From positions 1-64,000 of the forward strand of contig JACQFZ010000020.1 of NCBI GenBank assembly GCA_016199745.1: a stretch of 64,000 bases of DNA, read 5' to 3'. The DNA comes from Gammaproteobacteria bacterium (GTDB lineage Bacteria > Pseudomonadota > Gammaproteobacteria > Acidiferrobacterales > Sulfurifustaceae). Position 1 is the first letter of the stretch. Every line of letters begins with the position of its first letter. Below the pieces are notes generated by a model. The model was not told the DNA's origin. It did not search any database and saw only the letters and a list, made by a program, of their open reading frames with translations. Made by a program: the position numbers and the translations under genes. Shown one piece after another: positions 27,017-36,203 of the stretch.

Positions 27017-28159
27017 TTAGGGCGTAGAAACGGTATCGCCAATATGCACGGGTCGGGTCGCGTCCAGTATCAAACCGTAACTGACCTTCTCGAAAGTACG
27101 GAACACCAGCACCAGCGCTGATTCCTCGTCGGGCAGCTTGTACGTCTTACGCGTAACCGGGTCCTTATGCGTGCCGACGTGGCGCAACACGCGCAAGACA
27201 TGGCCGTCTTCGACGCCTTCACGTTGGCCGACACTCAGCGCAACGATGGAATGCGAACCAATTTCGGCGACCGCGTTTAGCGCCGAGATGACTCGACCTT
27301 TTACTTGGCCGCTTGGGGCATGTGGGAAGTAATACGGCAATGATGCCCGTTGCGGCGCCGCCATCAACCGATCGGTCGGCAAAATCTCTTGCGTCGCCGA
27401 GGTCACGACCAGCTTGGTTGGATCGCCGTTTTCCAGCCGTTGAGCATCGCCAAGGTAAGTCGCCTCGTAGGCCAGCACTTCGCCGCTATCGGGGTTTTTA
27501 AGGGCCGGGCCCTTGCGGAAAATGTGGAAATATTCCGCCTCCGTATTACCCAGACCCCGCGCGTAGAATTCACTGCCATTACCGAGCGCAATGCGATCGT
27601 CAAGGCCAGTAGTCACATAACCCGCCTGCTCCAGCTCCTTCGGGCCCACCACTAGCGGTTTGCTCAAGAACGGAACGATGATCTCCGGTGAAATCGTCGG
27701 AATAGCGCTATCGAGCGACTCGTTGTAAATTTTTGGATCGATTTTGACGGTCGCCAACGTCGGATGCGGCGGGACGCCAGCGGCGGGTGTAGGCGTTTCT
27801 TCGCCGACGGTGCCCGGCGCTGTTTCCTCAGGAACGGCATCGTTGGCCGGCAGCTTTTCGTTGCGCAGCACCGTCAATTCCGGCTTGCCATCGACATAGC
27901 GCAACAGAATGACGTCGCCGGGGTAAATCAAATGGGGGTTCTTGATCGATTCGTTGATCTTCCAGATGCGCGGCCAAAGCCACGGCGTCTTGAGAAAGCG
28001 CGAGGCGATGTCCCACAAGGTATCGCCTTTGACGACGATGTAGCGCTCGGGATGATCCGGCTTAATCTGCACATCATCCGCGGACGACAGTGCCGGAAGG
28101 AGAGCGAACAATATTATGATAAGTACATTAAAAAAATGACGGGGCCGCTGAGCGCGCAC
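27017..28159 (-). CDS. Exported LysM-domain protein
   Basis: The 380-residue protein has a signal peptide (about 8-27) and a LysM domain (about 40-88: YIVVKGDTLWDIASRFLKTPWLWPRIWKINESIKNPHLIYPGD region), then a Pro-rich stretch and a C-terminal region without recognised motifs (about 130-380). The protein probably binds peptidoglycan through LysM. Such genes commonly lie between dprA and def in gammaproteobacteria, as here. It is divergent from def. Confidence 0.85.
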   Translation of the reverse strand: MRAQRPRHFFNVLIIILFALLPALSSADDVQIKPDHPERYIVVKGDTLWDIASRFLKTPWLWPRIWKINESIKNPHLIYPGDVILLRYVDGKPELTVLRNEKLPANDAVPEETAPGTVGEETPTPAAGVPPHPTLATVKIDPKIYNESLDSAIPTISPEIIVPFLSKPLVVGPKELEQAGYVTTGLDDRIALGNGSEFYARGLGNTEAEYFHIFRKGPALKNPDSGEVLAYEATYLGDAQRLENGDPTKLVVTSATQEILPTDRLMAAPQRASLPYYFPHAPSGQVKGRVISALNAVAEIGSHSIVALSVGQREGVEDGHVLRVLRHVGTHKDPVTRKTYKLPDEESALVLVFRTFEKVSYGLILDATRPVHIGDTVSTP

Positions 28160-28178
28160 GGGGCGGTTGCTCCCTAGT

Positions 28179-28187
28179 TGGTATAAT
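28179..28187 (+). promoter_or_regulatory. Extended -10 promoter for def-fmt-rsmB
   Basis: TGGTATAAT is a perfect TATAAT (28182-28187) with an upstream TGn extension. No good -35 is seen, which fits extended -10 promoters. It lies 134 bases before def in the divergent region. Confidence 0.5.
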
Positions 28188-28320
28188 CTTGGCCTGAGTG
28201 TAGTTCATGGTTTCTCGGAACGCCAAACCGGCGCTGCCGTCAAAGTTGTTGCGATTCAGTGGCATCGAAGCCGATTATTCATCCCGTTTCTATTGATGGG
28301 TAGAGCAGAGTTTTTTCATC

Positions 28321-28821
28321 ATGTTGCGCCAAATTTTGCATTTTCCCGACCCGCTGCTGCGGCGGACGGCCGAGCCGGTCGGCGAAGTCACCGCCGAAAT
28401 CCGTACGCTGATCGACGACATGGCGGAGACCATGTATCACGCGCCGGGTATCGGCTTGGCCGCGACGCAAGTCAGCGTGACTCAGCGGGTGGTCGTGATC
28501 GATCTATCGGAGACGCGCGATCAACTCCAGATATTCGTTAACCCAGAGATCTATTTCAGCGAAGGCGAACAGGTCATGGAGGAGGGCTGCCTGTCAGTAC
28601 CCGGGATTTTCGAGTCGGTAGCACGTGCCGGGCATGTGCGCGTGCGGGCACTCGATCGCGACGGACGGCCGTTCGAGACCGAGGCCAGTGGTTTGCTCGC
28701 TACCTGTATTCAGCACGAAATCGACCATTTAGATGGCAAAGTGTTCGTCGATCATTTGTCGAAGCTGAAGCAGCAGCGGATCCGCAAAAAGCTCGAAAAG
28801 CACCAGCGGTTAGCAATGTAA
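28321..28821 (+). CDS. def: Peptide deformylase
   Basis: The 166-residue metalloenzyme removes N-formyl groups from nascent proteins. All three motifs are visible: GIGLAATQV (about 43), EEGCLSVPG (about 88) and [10 protein letters not shown] (about 131, HExxH). It is the first gene of def-fmt-rsmB-DUF4390-ntrYX. The fmt ATG directly follows its stop. Confidence 0.96.
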   Translation: MLRQILHFPDPLLRRTAEPVGEVTAEIRTLIDDMAETMYHAPGIGLAATQVSVTQRVVVIDLSETRDQLQIFVNPEIYFSEGEQVMEEGCLSVPGIFESVARAGHVRVRALDRDGRPFETEASGLLATCIQHEIDHLDGKVFVDHLSKLKQQRIRKKLEKHQRLAM

Positions 28822-29751
28822 ATGCGCCTTGTTTTCGCCGGCACTCCGGCGTTTGCCCTGCCGACGCTCAGCGCCCTGCACACCGCCGGCCACACGGTCG
28901 TTGCCGTCTATACCCAGCCGGATCGGCCGGCCGGCCGCGGTCGCAAGCTGACGCCGAGCCCCATTAAGCAATACGCCCTGGACCATCAATTGCCGGTACG
29001 CCAGCCCCTCAACCTGCGCGCGGACGAAGAACAGACCACGCTGGCGGCGCTCGCACCGGAGGTAATGATTGTGGTCGCTTATGGGTTGTTGCTGCCGCCA
29101 GCGGTGTTGTCGATTCCGCGCAATGGCTGTCTCAATGTGCACGCCTCGTTGCTCCCGCGCTGGCGCGGTGCGGCGCCGGTGGCGCGGGCGATCGAGGCCG
29201 GCGATCGCGAAACCGGTATCACTCTCATGCAAATGGCGGCCGGTCTCGATACCGGACCGATGCTGCTGCAACAACGGGTACCGATCGACGATACCGATAC
29301 GGCCGAGCGGCTTGAGCAACGATTGGCCGCACTGGGCGCGGAAATGATGACGGCGGCGTTGCCGCGGCTCGATCGGCTGACGCCGGAAATCCAAGAGGAT
29401 CAACGAGCGTGTTACGCCGCTAAGCTGCAAAAAAGCGAAGCAATAATCGATTGGTCGCAGCCGGCGCCGGTACTGCATCGCAAAATTCGCGCGCTCAATC
29501 CGCGGCCGGTCGCGAGCACGACATTGCATGGCAACGTATTGCGTTTGTGGGACGTCGGCACGATTACCGCGCGCGCCGGGAATGCCGCCGCCGGAACGAT
29601 TGTCGCCGCCGACGCCAACGGCGTGCTGGTACAAACCGGCGACGGTGTGTTGGCACTGACACAATTGCAGGCCGCCGGCGGACGGACACTGCCGGCGCGC
29701 GATTTTTTGAACGGCGTGCGGCTCAACGTCGGCGACCGTCTCGGCTCGTGA
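28822..29751 (+). CDS. fmt: Methionyl-tRNA formyltransferase
   Basis: This 309-residue protein starts MRLVFAGTPAFALPTLSAL, contains NVHASLLPRWRGAAPVARAI (catalytic Asn/His region, about 106-125) and TGITLMQM AGLDTGP, and has a C-terminal OB-like domain. It formylates initiator Met-tRNA. Its stop overlaps the GTG of rsmB (GTGA). Confidence 0.96.
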   Translation: MRLVFAGTPAFALPTLSALHTAGHTVVAVYTQPDRPAGRGRKLTPSPIKQYALDHQLPVRQPLNLRADEEQTTLAALAPEVMIVVAYGLLLPPAVLSIPRNGCLNVHASLLPRWRGAAPVARAIEAGDRETGITLMQMAAGLDTGPMLLQQRVPIDDTDTAERLEQRLAALGAEMMTAALPRLDRLTPEIQEDQRACYAAKLQKSEAIIDWSQPAPVLHRKIRALNPRPVASTTLHGNVLRLWDVGTITARAGNAAAGTIVAADANGVLVQTGDGVLALTQLQAAGGRTLPARDFLNGVRLNVGDRLGS

Positions 29752-31055
29752 CTTCAACCACTAACGCTGCTCAAGCGCGCGCGGCGGCGGCCCAAGTGGT
29801 CGCTCAAGTCGTTGCCGGACGTTACCTCGATCGCGCGCTCGAAGAACAACGCGCGCAATGCCGCAGCGAAGACGCCGCGCTAATCCAAGAGTTGGCTTAC
29901 GGCACACTGCGTTGGTATCACCGGCTTTCCGGCATCGCCAAGCTTTTTCTCACACGACCACTTAAATCCAAAGATGCCGATATTCACGCCCTACTTCTGA
30001 TCGGGCTCTATCAACTGCGCCACATGCGTGTGGCTAACCACGCCGCCGTCGACGTTACTGTCGGCGCCACCGAAGTACTCAATAAGGGTTGGGCCAAGGG
30101 ATTAATCAATGCTTGCTTACGCGCTGCGCTGCGCGAGTCAGCCCGCATCGAGGAAACGATCGCCACCAACGACAACCTGCGCTACAGCCATCCGGCATGG
30201 TTGATCGCCGCCGTGCGGCAAGACCATCCGCAGACTTGGCAACGTATTCTCGACGCCAACAACGAACGCCCACCGTTGACGTTGCGTGTGAATACGCAGC
30301 GTACGACGCGTGCCGATTACCTGGCGCAACTGACGGCACAAGGATTGGCGGCGCACGCGCATCCCTGGGTGGAATCGGCGTTGGTCGTGGAAACGCCAGT
30401 GCCAGTCGAAAAATTACCCGGCTTCAGTGCCGGGCTCGTGTCGGTGCAGGATGCCGCGGCGCAACTCGCCGCCATTTGGCTCGACGCGCAACCCGGCGAA
30501 CGCGTGCTTGATGCCTGCGCCGCACCCGGCGGCAAAAGCGCGCACATTCTCGAACGTACACCGGCAATCGCGGAACTCACGGCACTCGACGTCGACGCCG
30601 ATCGCGTCGAACGGTTGCGCGCCGGCCTAGCGCGATTGCAGCTCAACGCGCGCACATTGGTCGGCGACGCCGTCGAGCCATCGGCATGGTGGGACGGCAC
30701 ACCGTACGATCGCATTTTGGTCGACGCTCCGTGTTCCGCCACCGGTGTCGTGCGGCGCCATCCAGATATAAAGGTACGCCGGCAAGCGGACGAACTGGCG
30801 CAACTGACGGATACCCAGGCACGCATCCTCGACGGCGTGTGGCCCTGCCTCAAACCTGGCGGTAAGCTGTTGTATGTAACCTGCTCGTTGTTGCGCGCCG
30901 AGAACGAACGATTAATTCAGGACTTCATGCAGCGCCACCCCGACGCTGTCAGCGAGGCATTGGTTTCCGGCGAGAGCGATAGCGCGGAACGACAACTATT
31001 GCCGGGCGAGGATGAAATGGATGGGTTCTACTATGCCGGCCTACGCAAAACGTGA
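29748..31055 (+). CDS. rsmB: 16S rRNA (cytosine-967-C5) methyltransferase
   Basis: I start at GTG 29748, overlapping the fmt stop; the much longer frame upstream is the shadow of fmt. The 435-residue protein has an N-terminal NusB-like helical domain (about 1-135) and a SAM-dependent NOL1/NOP2/Sun domain with DACAAPGGKSAHILE (about 256), DAPCSATGVVRRHPDIK (about 325) and YVTCSLLRAENE (about 370) with the two catalytic Cys. Confidence 0.94.
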   Translation: MTSTTNAAQARAAAAQVVAQVVAGRYLDRALEEQRAQCRSEDAALIQELAYGTLRWYHRLSGIAKLFLTRPLKSKDADIHALLLIGLYQLRHMRVANHAAVDVTVGATEVLNKGWAKGLINACLRAALRESARIEETIATNDNLRYSHPAWLIAAVRQDHPQTWQRILDANNERPPLTLRVNTQRTTRADYLAQLTAQGLAAHAHPWVESALVVETPVPVEKLPGFSAGLVSVQDAAAQLAAIWLDAQPGERVLDACAAPGGKSAHILERTPAIAELTALDVDADRVERLRAGLARLQLNARTLVGDAVEPSAWWDGTPYDRILVDAPCSATGVVRRHPDIKVRRQADELAQLTDTQARILDGVWPCLKPGGKLLYVTCSLLRAENERLIQDFMQRHPDAVSEALVSGESDSAERQLLPGEDEMDGFYYAGLRKT

Positions 31056-31062
31056 GCGCTTA

Positions 31063-31629
31063 ATGCCCATGCGCCGCTCGTTTCTGCGCCTCGGTTGTGC
31101 CGCTATTCTGCTCTGCGGCACCGCCCTCGCCAGTGACGACGACTTCCATGTCGATACGATGCAGGCACGCATGGTCAGCCAGTCGTTACAGCTCACCGGC
31201 AACGTCGATCTCGAATTAACCCCCGAGGTAAAAGAGGCGATTGCCAACGGCATCACGATGGAGTTCGTGTTCGATGTGCGGCTCTATCGTTATCGCGCCT
31301 GGCTGTGGAACCAAACACTGGAAAACTGGCGACTGCGACGACAGCTGCATTACCACGCGTTGTCCGGCCAATATCTCGTCGGTAGCGAAGTGAACCGACC
31401 GCACAACCGCGATGCCTACAGCTCGTTGGCGGAAGCGTTACGTCACATCGGTACGATCGACGAAGTGCTGCCGTTGAATGCCACGCTCGTGCCCCAACAC
31501 GACTACCGCGTCGGCGTGCGCACAGCGCTCGATCTCGAGGCACTACCACCGTTGTTACGGCCGGTGGCATACACCTCGCGGGCGTGGGACCTCAATAGCG
31601 GCTGGACGACGTGGCCGTTGCAGCGCTAA
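31063..31629 (+). CDS. DUF4390 family exported protein
   Basis: The protein is 188 residues from the ATG at 31063 (an ATG two codons later is also possible). It has a signal peptide (about 3-24, ending ALA) and the DUF4390 pattern LELTPEVKEAIANGI ... ITMEFVFDVRLYR ... LWNQTLENWRLRRQLHYHALSGQY. It normally sits between rsmB and ntrY. Function unknown; probably periplasmic. Its end overlaps the ntrY start by 19 bases, suggesting coupled translation. Confidence 0.85.
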   Translation: MPMRRSFLRLGCAAILLCGTALASDDDFHVDTMQARMVSQSLQLTGNVDLELTPEVKEAIANGITMEFVFDVRLYRYRAWLWNQTLENWRLRRQLHYHALSGQYLVGSEVNRPHNRDAYSSLAEALRHIGTIDEVLPLNATLVPQHDYRVGVRTALDLEALPPLLRPVAYTSRAWDLNSGWTTWPLQR

Positions 31630-32867
31630 AAAAATATCTCACCGGCATTGTGCCGCTGACGACGCTGTCGGTGCTGCTGTTGGCGTCGCTGTTGATGATG
31701 AACGCCGCCGCCCAGGACTCGGCGATCTTCGGCCGCATGTATCCGATACTGCTCGCCGTCAACGTGCTCGGCATCGTGCTGTTGTCGGCACTCATCATCA
31801 TCAATCTCTATTACTTGATCGTGCAGCATCGGGCGCGCGTGATGGGCTCGCGACTGACGATACGGCTGCTGCTGATGTTCGTCGCGCTCGCCGTCGCGCC
31901 AGTATCGATGGTGTTCTTCTTCTCGATCCAAACCCTGCACCGCGGCATCGACAACTGGTTCGACGTGAAGATCGAACGCGCGCTCGACGATGCGCTCGCG
32001 CTTGGACGCGCGTCGCTCGACACGATCAAGCAAGAGCTGATCAAGACCGCCAACGAAATGGCGGCGGAGCTCGAGAACACCAGCGAGGCGACGACACTCT
32101 CGACGCTCAACTCGCTGCGCGAAGCGCATGGCGTGATCGAGGCAACGCTGTTCGCACAAGACGGACGCATCATCGCCGCCAGCAGCCAGGAAGGTCCGGA
32201 GATCGGCGATCTGTTGCCGGATCGGCCGGACGAAACGATCGTTGCCCGCATTCGCCAAGGTCAGACGTATGCCAACGTCGATGCCAGCGGCAGCACCGGT
32301 CTGCGGCTACGTGTGGTCGTGCCGGTGTACTCACCCGATATCAACGCGCCGATCCGGGTACTACAAGTGTTGCAAGCAGTGCCATCGCGCTACGGCAAGC
32401 TCGGCGAAAGCGTGCAAACGGCGTACGCCGAGTACGAAAAGCTGGTGTATTTGCGTGGGCCACTCAAGTTTAGTTTTACGTTGACGCTGTCGCTGGTCGC
32501 GTTGCTCACTATGTTGATTGCGGTGTGGGCGGCGATCTTCTCGGCGCGGCGCGTGGTCGAACCGATCCGCGAACTCGCCGAAGGCACGCGCGCGGTCGCG
32601 CTCGGCGATTACAAAAAACGTATTCCGGTGCCGAGCCACGACGAGATCGGAATTTTGGTCGAGTCGTTCAACGAGATGACACGCCAGATCGCGCGCGCAG
32701 TCGCAGCTAAAGCGCAGCCAACGCGAAGCCGAGCTGCAACGCACCTATCTACAAACGATCCTGACGCACTTATCGTCCGGTGTGTTATCGGTCGATCACC
32801 GGCACATCCTGCGTGCGCACAACGCGTCGGCGGTGCAGGTACTGGAAGCCGATATCAGCGCCGGTAA
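31611..32867 (+). CDS. ntrY: NtrY-like sensor histidine kinase, N-terminal part (frameshifted)
   Basis: This frame (GTG start, 418 residues) encodes the sensor half: three membrane helices (about 10-30, 43-65, 82-104), an extracytoplasmic region, a fourth helix (about 285-310) and a HAMP linker (about 312-364, ending SFNEMTRQIARA). After the GC run at 32691-32698 the frame leaves the family: the expected coiled-coil sequence (SQLKRSQREAELQRTYLQ) is in the +1 frame, which continues into the ORF at 32782. So residues after about 361 here are out of frame. It is paired with ntrX and probably senses nitrogen or envelope state. Confidence 0.85.
   Translation: MAVAALKKYLTGIVPLTTLSVLLLASLLMMNAAAQDSAIFGRMYPILLAVNVLGIVLLSALIIINLYYLIVQHRARVMGSRLTIRLLLMFVALAVAPVSMVFFFSIQTLHRGIDNWFDVKIERALDDALALGRASLDTIKQELIKTANEMAAELENTSEATTLSTLNSLREAHGVIEATLFAQDGRIIAASSQEGPEIGDLLPDRPDETIVARIRQGQTYANVDASGSTGLRLRVVVPVYSPDINAPIRVLQVLQAVPSRYGKLGESVQTAYAEYEKLVYLRGPLKFSFTLTLSLVALLTMLIAVWAAIFSARRVVEPIRELAEGTRAVALGDYKKRIPVPSHDEIGILVESFNEMTRQIARAVAAKAQPTRSRAATHLSTNDPDALIVRCVIGRSPAHPACAQRVGGAGTGSRYQRR
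32691..32698 (+). other. Frameshift site in ntrY: (GC)4 run
   Basis: The conserved reading frame switches here. Adding one GC unit (five instead of four) would make IARAQSQLKRSQREAEL continuous and restore one full-length protein from 31611 to 33912. This is slippage, an assembly error or phase variation; the sequence alone cannot tell. Confidence 0.75.
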
Positions 32868-33912
32868 CGGCCGGCCGCTGTCTTGGTTGGGCGAAACTTA
32901 CGAGCACTTGAAGCCGTTCACCGAGGCAGTCGACAACGCCGTCAGCGCCGGTCGCCGTGAGTGGCAAGTGGAAGTGGCGTTGATAACGCCGAGCACGCGG
33001 CGCGCGCTGATTTTGCGCGGCACCTTGTTGCCGGGATTGAAAGGACGATTGGGCGGCTACGTCATCGTGTTCGACGATGTCACCGCGTTGATCCAAGCAC
33101 AACGCGCCGCCGCCTGGGGTGAGGTCGCGCGGCGCATGGCGCACGAAATTAAAAATCCGTTGACGCCGATTCAACTGTCGGCCGAGCGCATTCGCCATAA
33201 ATATTTGCGCATGTTGCCGGAAGAAGAACGGGCGACGCTCGATCGCGCAACGCACACGATCGTCGAGCAAGTCGAATCGTTGAAGACCCAGGTCAACGCC
33301 TTCGCCGAGTACGCACGCCCAAGTCAGATTCAAACGAAGCCGATTCATTTGAACGACTTGATTCGCGATGTCGTCGAGCTCTATCGCGCCGAGCGCGGTC
33401 CGAGCAGCAACGACACGGTGCAGCTGCGCGCCGCCGAGGGTCATGCAGAAGCGAGCCAAGTAACGCTGCGTTTGGAGCTGACCGATCTGCCGCCGATCGT
33501 CGCCGACCCCGGCCGGCTGCGCCAAGTGCTGCACAATTTGTTACTCAACGCGCGCGACGCACTCACTCAACAAACCAAACCGCTACTGCGAATCGGTACT
33601 CGCGTGCTCAGCGAGGGCACACAACAATTCGTGGAGCTGAGTATGCGCGACAACGGCCCGGGCTTTCCGCCAGAGCTAATGGAACGGCTGTTTGAGCCTT
33701 ATATCACCAGTAAGAGCAAGGGCACAGGGCTCGGCTTGGCCGTCGTCAAGCGTATCATCGAGGAACACAGCGGCAGTATCTTCGCGGAGAACTTGCAAGC
33801 CGGCGGCGCCGGCATCACGATCCGGTTACCCGTAGGGGGTACAGCACGCGAGCGAGATAGCGCAACCTTGGTGGCGGCGCTGCCGCGTGTACGCGGAGAA
33901 CACAACAGATGA
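32782..33912 (+). CDS. ntrY: NtrY-like sensor histidine kinase, C-terminal part (frameshifted)
   Basis: The frame is open from about 32690, and 32782 is merely its first GTG. It encodes a PAS-like segment (about 1-110) and the kinase core: H box EVARRMAHEIKNPLTPIQLS (phospho-His at about 121), N box LLLNARDAL (about 254), G1 DNGPGFP and G2 TGLGLAVVKRI. All catalytic motifs are intact. It overlaps the ntrX start by 4 bases. Without the membrane part it would be a soluble fragment. Confidence 0.85.
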   Translation: MLSVDHRHILRAHNASAVQVLEADISAGNGRPLSWLGETYEHLKPFTEAVDNAVSAGRREWQVEVALITPSTRRALILRGTLLPGLKGRLGGYVIVFDDVTALIQAQRAAAWGEVARRMAHEIKNPLTPIQLSAERIRHKYLRMLPEEERATLDRATHTIVEQVESLKTQVNAFAEYARPSQIQTKPIHLNDLIRDVVELYRAERGPSSNDTVQLRAAEGHAEASQVTLRLELTDLPPIVADPGRLRQVLHNLLLNARDALTQQTKPLLRIGTRVLSEGTQQFVELSMRDNGPGFPPELMERLFEPYITSKSKGTGLGLAVVKRIIEEHSGSIFAENLQAGGAGITIRLPVGGTARERDSATLVAALPRVRGEHNR

Positions 33913-35276
33913 ATTCAGGCTATATCCTCATCGTCGACGACGAACCGGAAATTTGTCGGCTCGTGCGCGAGATTTTAGAAGACGAACATTACCGCGTGGC
34001 GACAGCCGCGAACGCCGACCTCGCGCGCGAGCTTTATCGTAAGCAACGACCCGATATGGTGTTGCTCGACATTTGGATGCCGGGTACCGACGGCATCACC
34101 TTGTTGAAAGAATGGTGCGCCGGCGGCCGACCGGAAGTACCGGTAGTGATGATGTCGGGTCACGGCACGGTCGAGACCGCGGTCGAAGCGACACGTCTCG
34201 GTGCCTACGACTTCATCGAAAAACCGGTGTCGATGGGCAAGTTGTTAGTGACGGTCGAACACGTACTCGCTGCCGAGCGCTTGCGGCGTGAGAACTTGCA
34301 ACTCAAACGCGCCGCCGAGCCGGATACTTTTTTAGTCGGTAAGAGCGTGGTGATGCAGCAGTTGCGCAAGGATCTGCAGGCGGTCGCCGCCGCCGATACT
34401 TGGGCGTTGATTCTCGGCGAGCCGGGCAGCGGCCGCATCATGGCAGCGCGCTATCTGCATCTACACAGCGCGCGCCAAAACCAACCGCTGATTGAAGTCA
34501 GCCTCGGCGCCGTCGCCGCTGCCAACGTCGCCATCAAATTGTTCGGCGCCGAACAGAACGACAACATCAGCGCTGGCAGCTTCGAGCAGGCGGCTGACGG
34601 CACGCTGGTGCTGAACGACATCGGCGAGCTGACGTCGGCGACACAATTGCAGCTGTTGCATGCGTTGCAAGAGAAGCGCTTCATGCGCGTCGGCGGTCGC
34701 GAGCCGTTGCCGATGCAAGCACGCATCATTGCCATCAGCGATCCGTCACTGCCTGATGCGGTTGCCGACGGTCGTTTCCGCGAAGATTTGTACTATCGAC
34801 TCAATGTCGTGCCGTTACGCATTCCACCGTTGCGCGATCATCGCGAGGACGTGCCTGACTTGGTGAACGTCTACCTCGATTGGTTAGTCGATAGCCAACG
34901 TTTGGCCTACCGCCGTTTCACCACCGGCGCATTGAACGCGCTGCGCAATTATCCGTGGCCCGGCAACATTCGCGAGCTGATGAACGTCGTGCAGCGTTTG
35001 CTGATCTTGAACCGTGGCGACGAAGTCGTCGAAACCGAAGTCGAGCAAGCGTTGGGCGGACCGCCGCGCGCGGACAACGATGCGCTGCCGTATGCGTTGT
35101 TCAATTTGCCGCTACGCACGGCGCGCGATCAATTTGAGAAGGCCTATCTCGAACATCATTTGACGCGCACACATGGTAACGTCGCCGAGGTTGCGCGGCT
35201 GTCGGAGATGGAGCGTACGCATCTGTATCGCAAGCTGAAGAATCTCGGCATCAATCCGAAATCGATCAAAGAGTGA
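33909..35276 (+). CDS. ntrX: NtrX-like response regulator with degenerate sigma-54 ATPase domain
   Basis: The 455-residue protein has a receiver domain (1-120; VDDE acidic pair, phospho-Asp54 in LLDIWMPG, conserved Lys in EKPV), an AAA+ region (about 140-375) and a Fis-type HTH (about 410-450, HGNVAEVARLSEMERTHLYRKLK). The AAA+ part is unusual: Walker A reads GEPGSGRI (Lys replaced by Arg), Walker B reads LVLNDIGEL (Asn-Asp for Asp-Glu), and the sigma-54 contact loop GAFTGA is absent (AGSFEQA region). It therefore probably cannot hydrolyse ATP or activate sigma-54 polymerase and may act as a plain DNA-binding regulator. Confidence 0.88.
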   Translation: MNSGYILIVDDEPEICRLVREILEDEHYRVATAANADLARELYRKQRPDMVLLDIWMPGTDGITLLKEWCAGGRPEVPVVMMSGHGTVETAVEATRLGAYDFIEKPVSMGKLLVTVEHVLAAERLRRENLQLKRAAEPDTFLVGKSVVMQQLRKDLQAVAAADTWALILGEPGSGRIMAARYLHLHSARQNQPLIEVSLGAVAAANVAIKLFGAEQNDNISAGSFEQAADGTLVLNDIGELTSATQLQLLHALQEKRFMRVGGREPLPMQARIIAISDPSLPDAVADGRFREDLYYRLNVVPLRIPPLRDHREDVPDLVNVYLDWLVDSQRLAYRRFTTGALNALRNYPWPGNIRELMNVVQRLLILNRGDEVVETEVEQALGGPPRADNDALPYALFNLPLRTARDQFEKAYLEHHLTRTHGNVAEVARLSEMERTHLYRKLKNLGINPKSIKE

Positions 35277-35288
35277 TCGATAGATCGC

Positions 35289-36203
35289 TCAATAAAATTT
35301 CGGCTCGCCCTCTGGTCGCGTTTTAAAGCGTTTGTGCAACCAAAAATACTGCGACGGCGCTTGTCGCACCGTGTGTTCGACCGCGGCATTCATGCGCATC
35401 GTATCTTGTTGCGGATCGCCGCTCGGAAAATCGGTGAGCGGCGCTTCGAAGACAACTTCGTAACCCTTGCCCCACGGCAGTTGCCGAGTCCAACACGGAA
35501 TCACCACTGCATCGGCTAATGCCGCCAGCCGGCCGAGCACGGCGAAGGTGGCGGTGGGAATACCAAAAAATGGCGCGAACACGGAGTTGCGCCGGCCGGC
35601 GTCTTGATCAGGCAAATAATAAAGTGGCTTTCCGGCTTTCACTTGGCGAATGAGCGTGGTCAACGGCTTGTTGTGCTCGATCAGCACCGCGCCGTGACGT
35701 TGACGGGCGCGATACATGAGCGCGCTGATGAGTCTGCTTTTCGGATGACGGAACACGGTCACGATCGGCCGCTCCTGGCTAACACGCATGCCGCCGAGCT
35801 CGAGCCCAAGAAAATGGGGTGCCAGTAAAATCACGTTGCGGCCGGCGGCAAGCGCGGTGTCGTAATGTTCGCGACCGCGGACGCCGACCAGCCGACGCAG
35901 TCGCGCCGGCGAACCCCACCAAGCAATGCCCGCGTCAAAAAGCGCCTGACCGAAACCTCGGTAGTGCGCGCGGACGAGCGCCTCGTGCTGCTTAGCGGAT
36001 AACTCTGGAAAACAACGCGAGATGTTGCGCCGCGCGACTCGGCGGCGGATACCCAAGCCATAGGCGAGCCAACCGATAGTGGAACCAAGCCCGGCGAGCA
36101 ACGGCAGCGGCAAACGACTCAACAGAAACAAGCAGCCGATGCCGATCCAGCTTAGCCAATAGCGAGGATGGACGAAGTTATCACCCACTTCAGTGTTAGC
36201 CAT
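35289..36203 (-). CDS. LpxL/HtrB-family lipid A acyltransferase (copy 1)
   Basis: The 304-residue protein has an N-terminal membrane helix (about 14-45) and the acyltransferase signature HFLGLELGG (His-x4-Glu, about 131-136) plus YYLPDQDAGRRNSVFAPFFG (about 200). It adds secondary acyl chains to lipid A or a related lipid at the inner membrane. Its start overlaps the next copy's stop by 8 bases, so the two are coupled. Which acyl chain or position it uses cannot be told. Confidence 0.88.
   Translation of the reverse strand: MANTEVGDNFVHPRYWLSWIGIGCLFLLSRLPLPLLAGLGSTIGWLAYGLGIRRRVARRNISRCFPELSAKQHEALVRAHYRGFGQALFDAGIAWWGSPARLRRLVGVRGREHYDTALAAGRNVILLAPHFLGLELGGMRVSQERPIVTVFRHPKSRLISALMYRARQRHGAVLIEHNKPLTTLIRQVKAGKPLYYLPDQDAGRRNSVFAPFFGIPTATFAVLGRLAALADAVVIPCWTRQLPWGKGYEVVFEAPLTDFPSGDPQQDTMRMNAAVEHTVRQAPSQYFWLHKRFKTRPEGEPKFY

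Noticed and set aside
28810-29757. Minus-strand ORF (315 codons) opposite fmt
   Set aside because: Shadow of fmt; no motif and spans the gene almost exactly.
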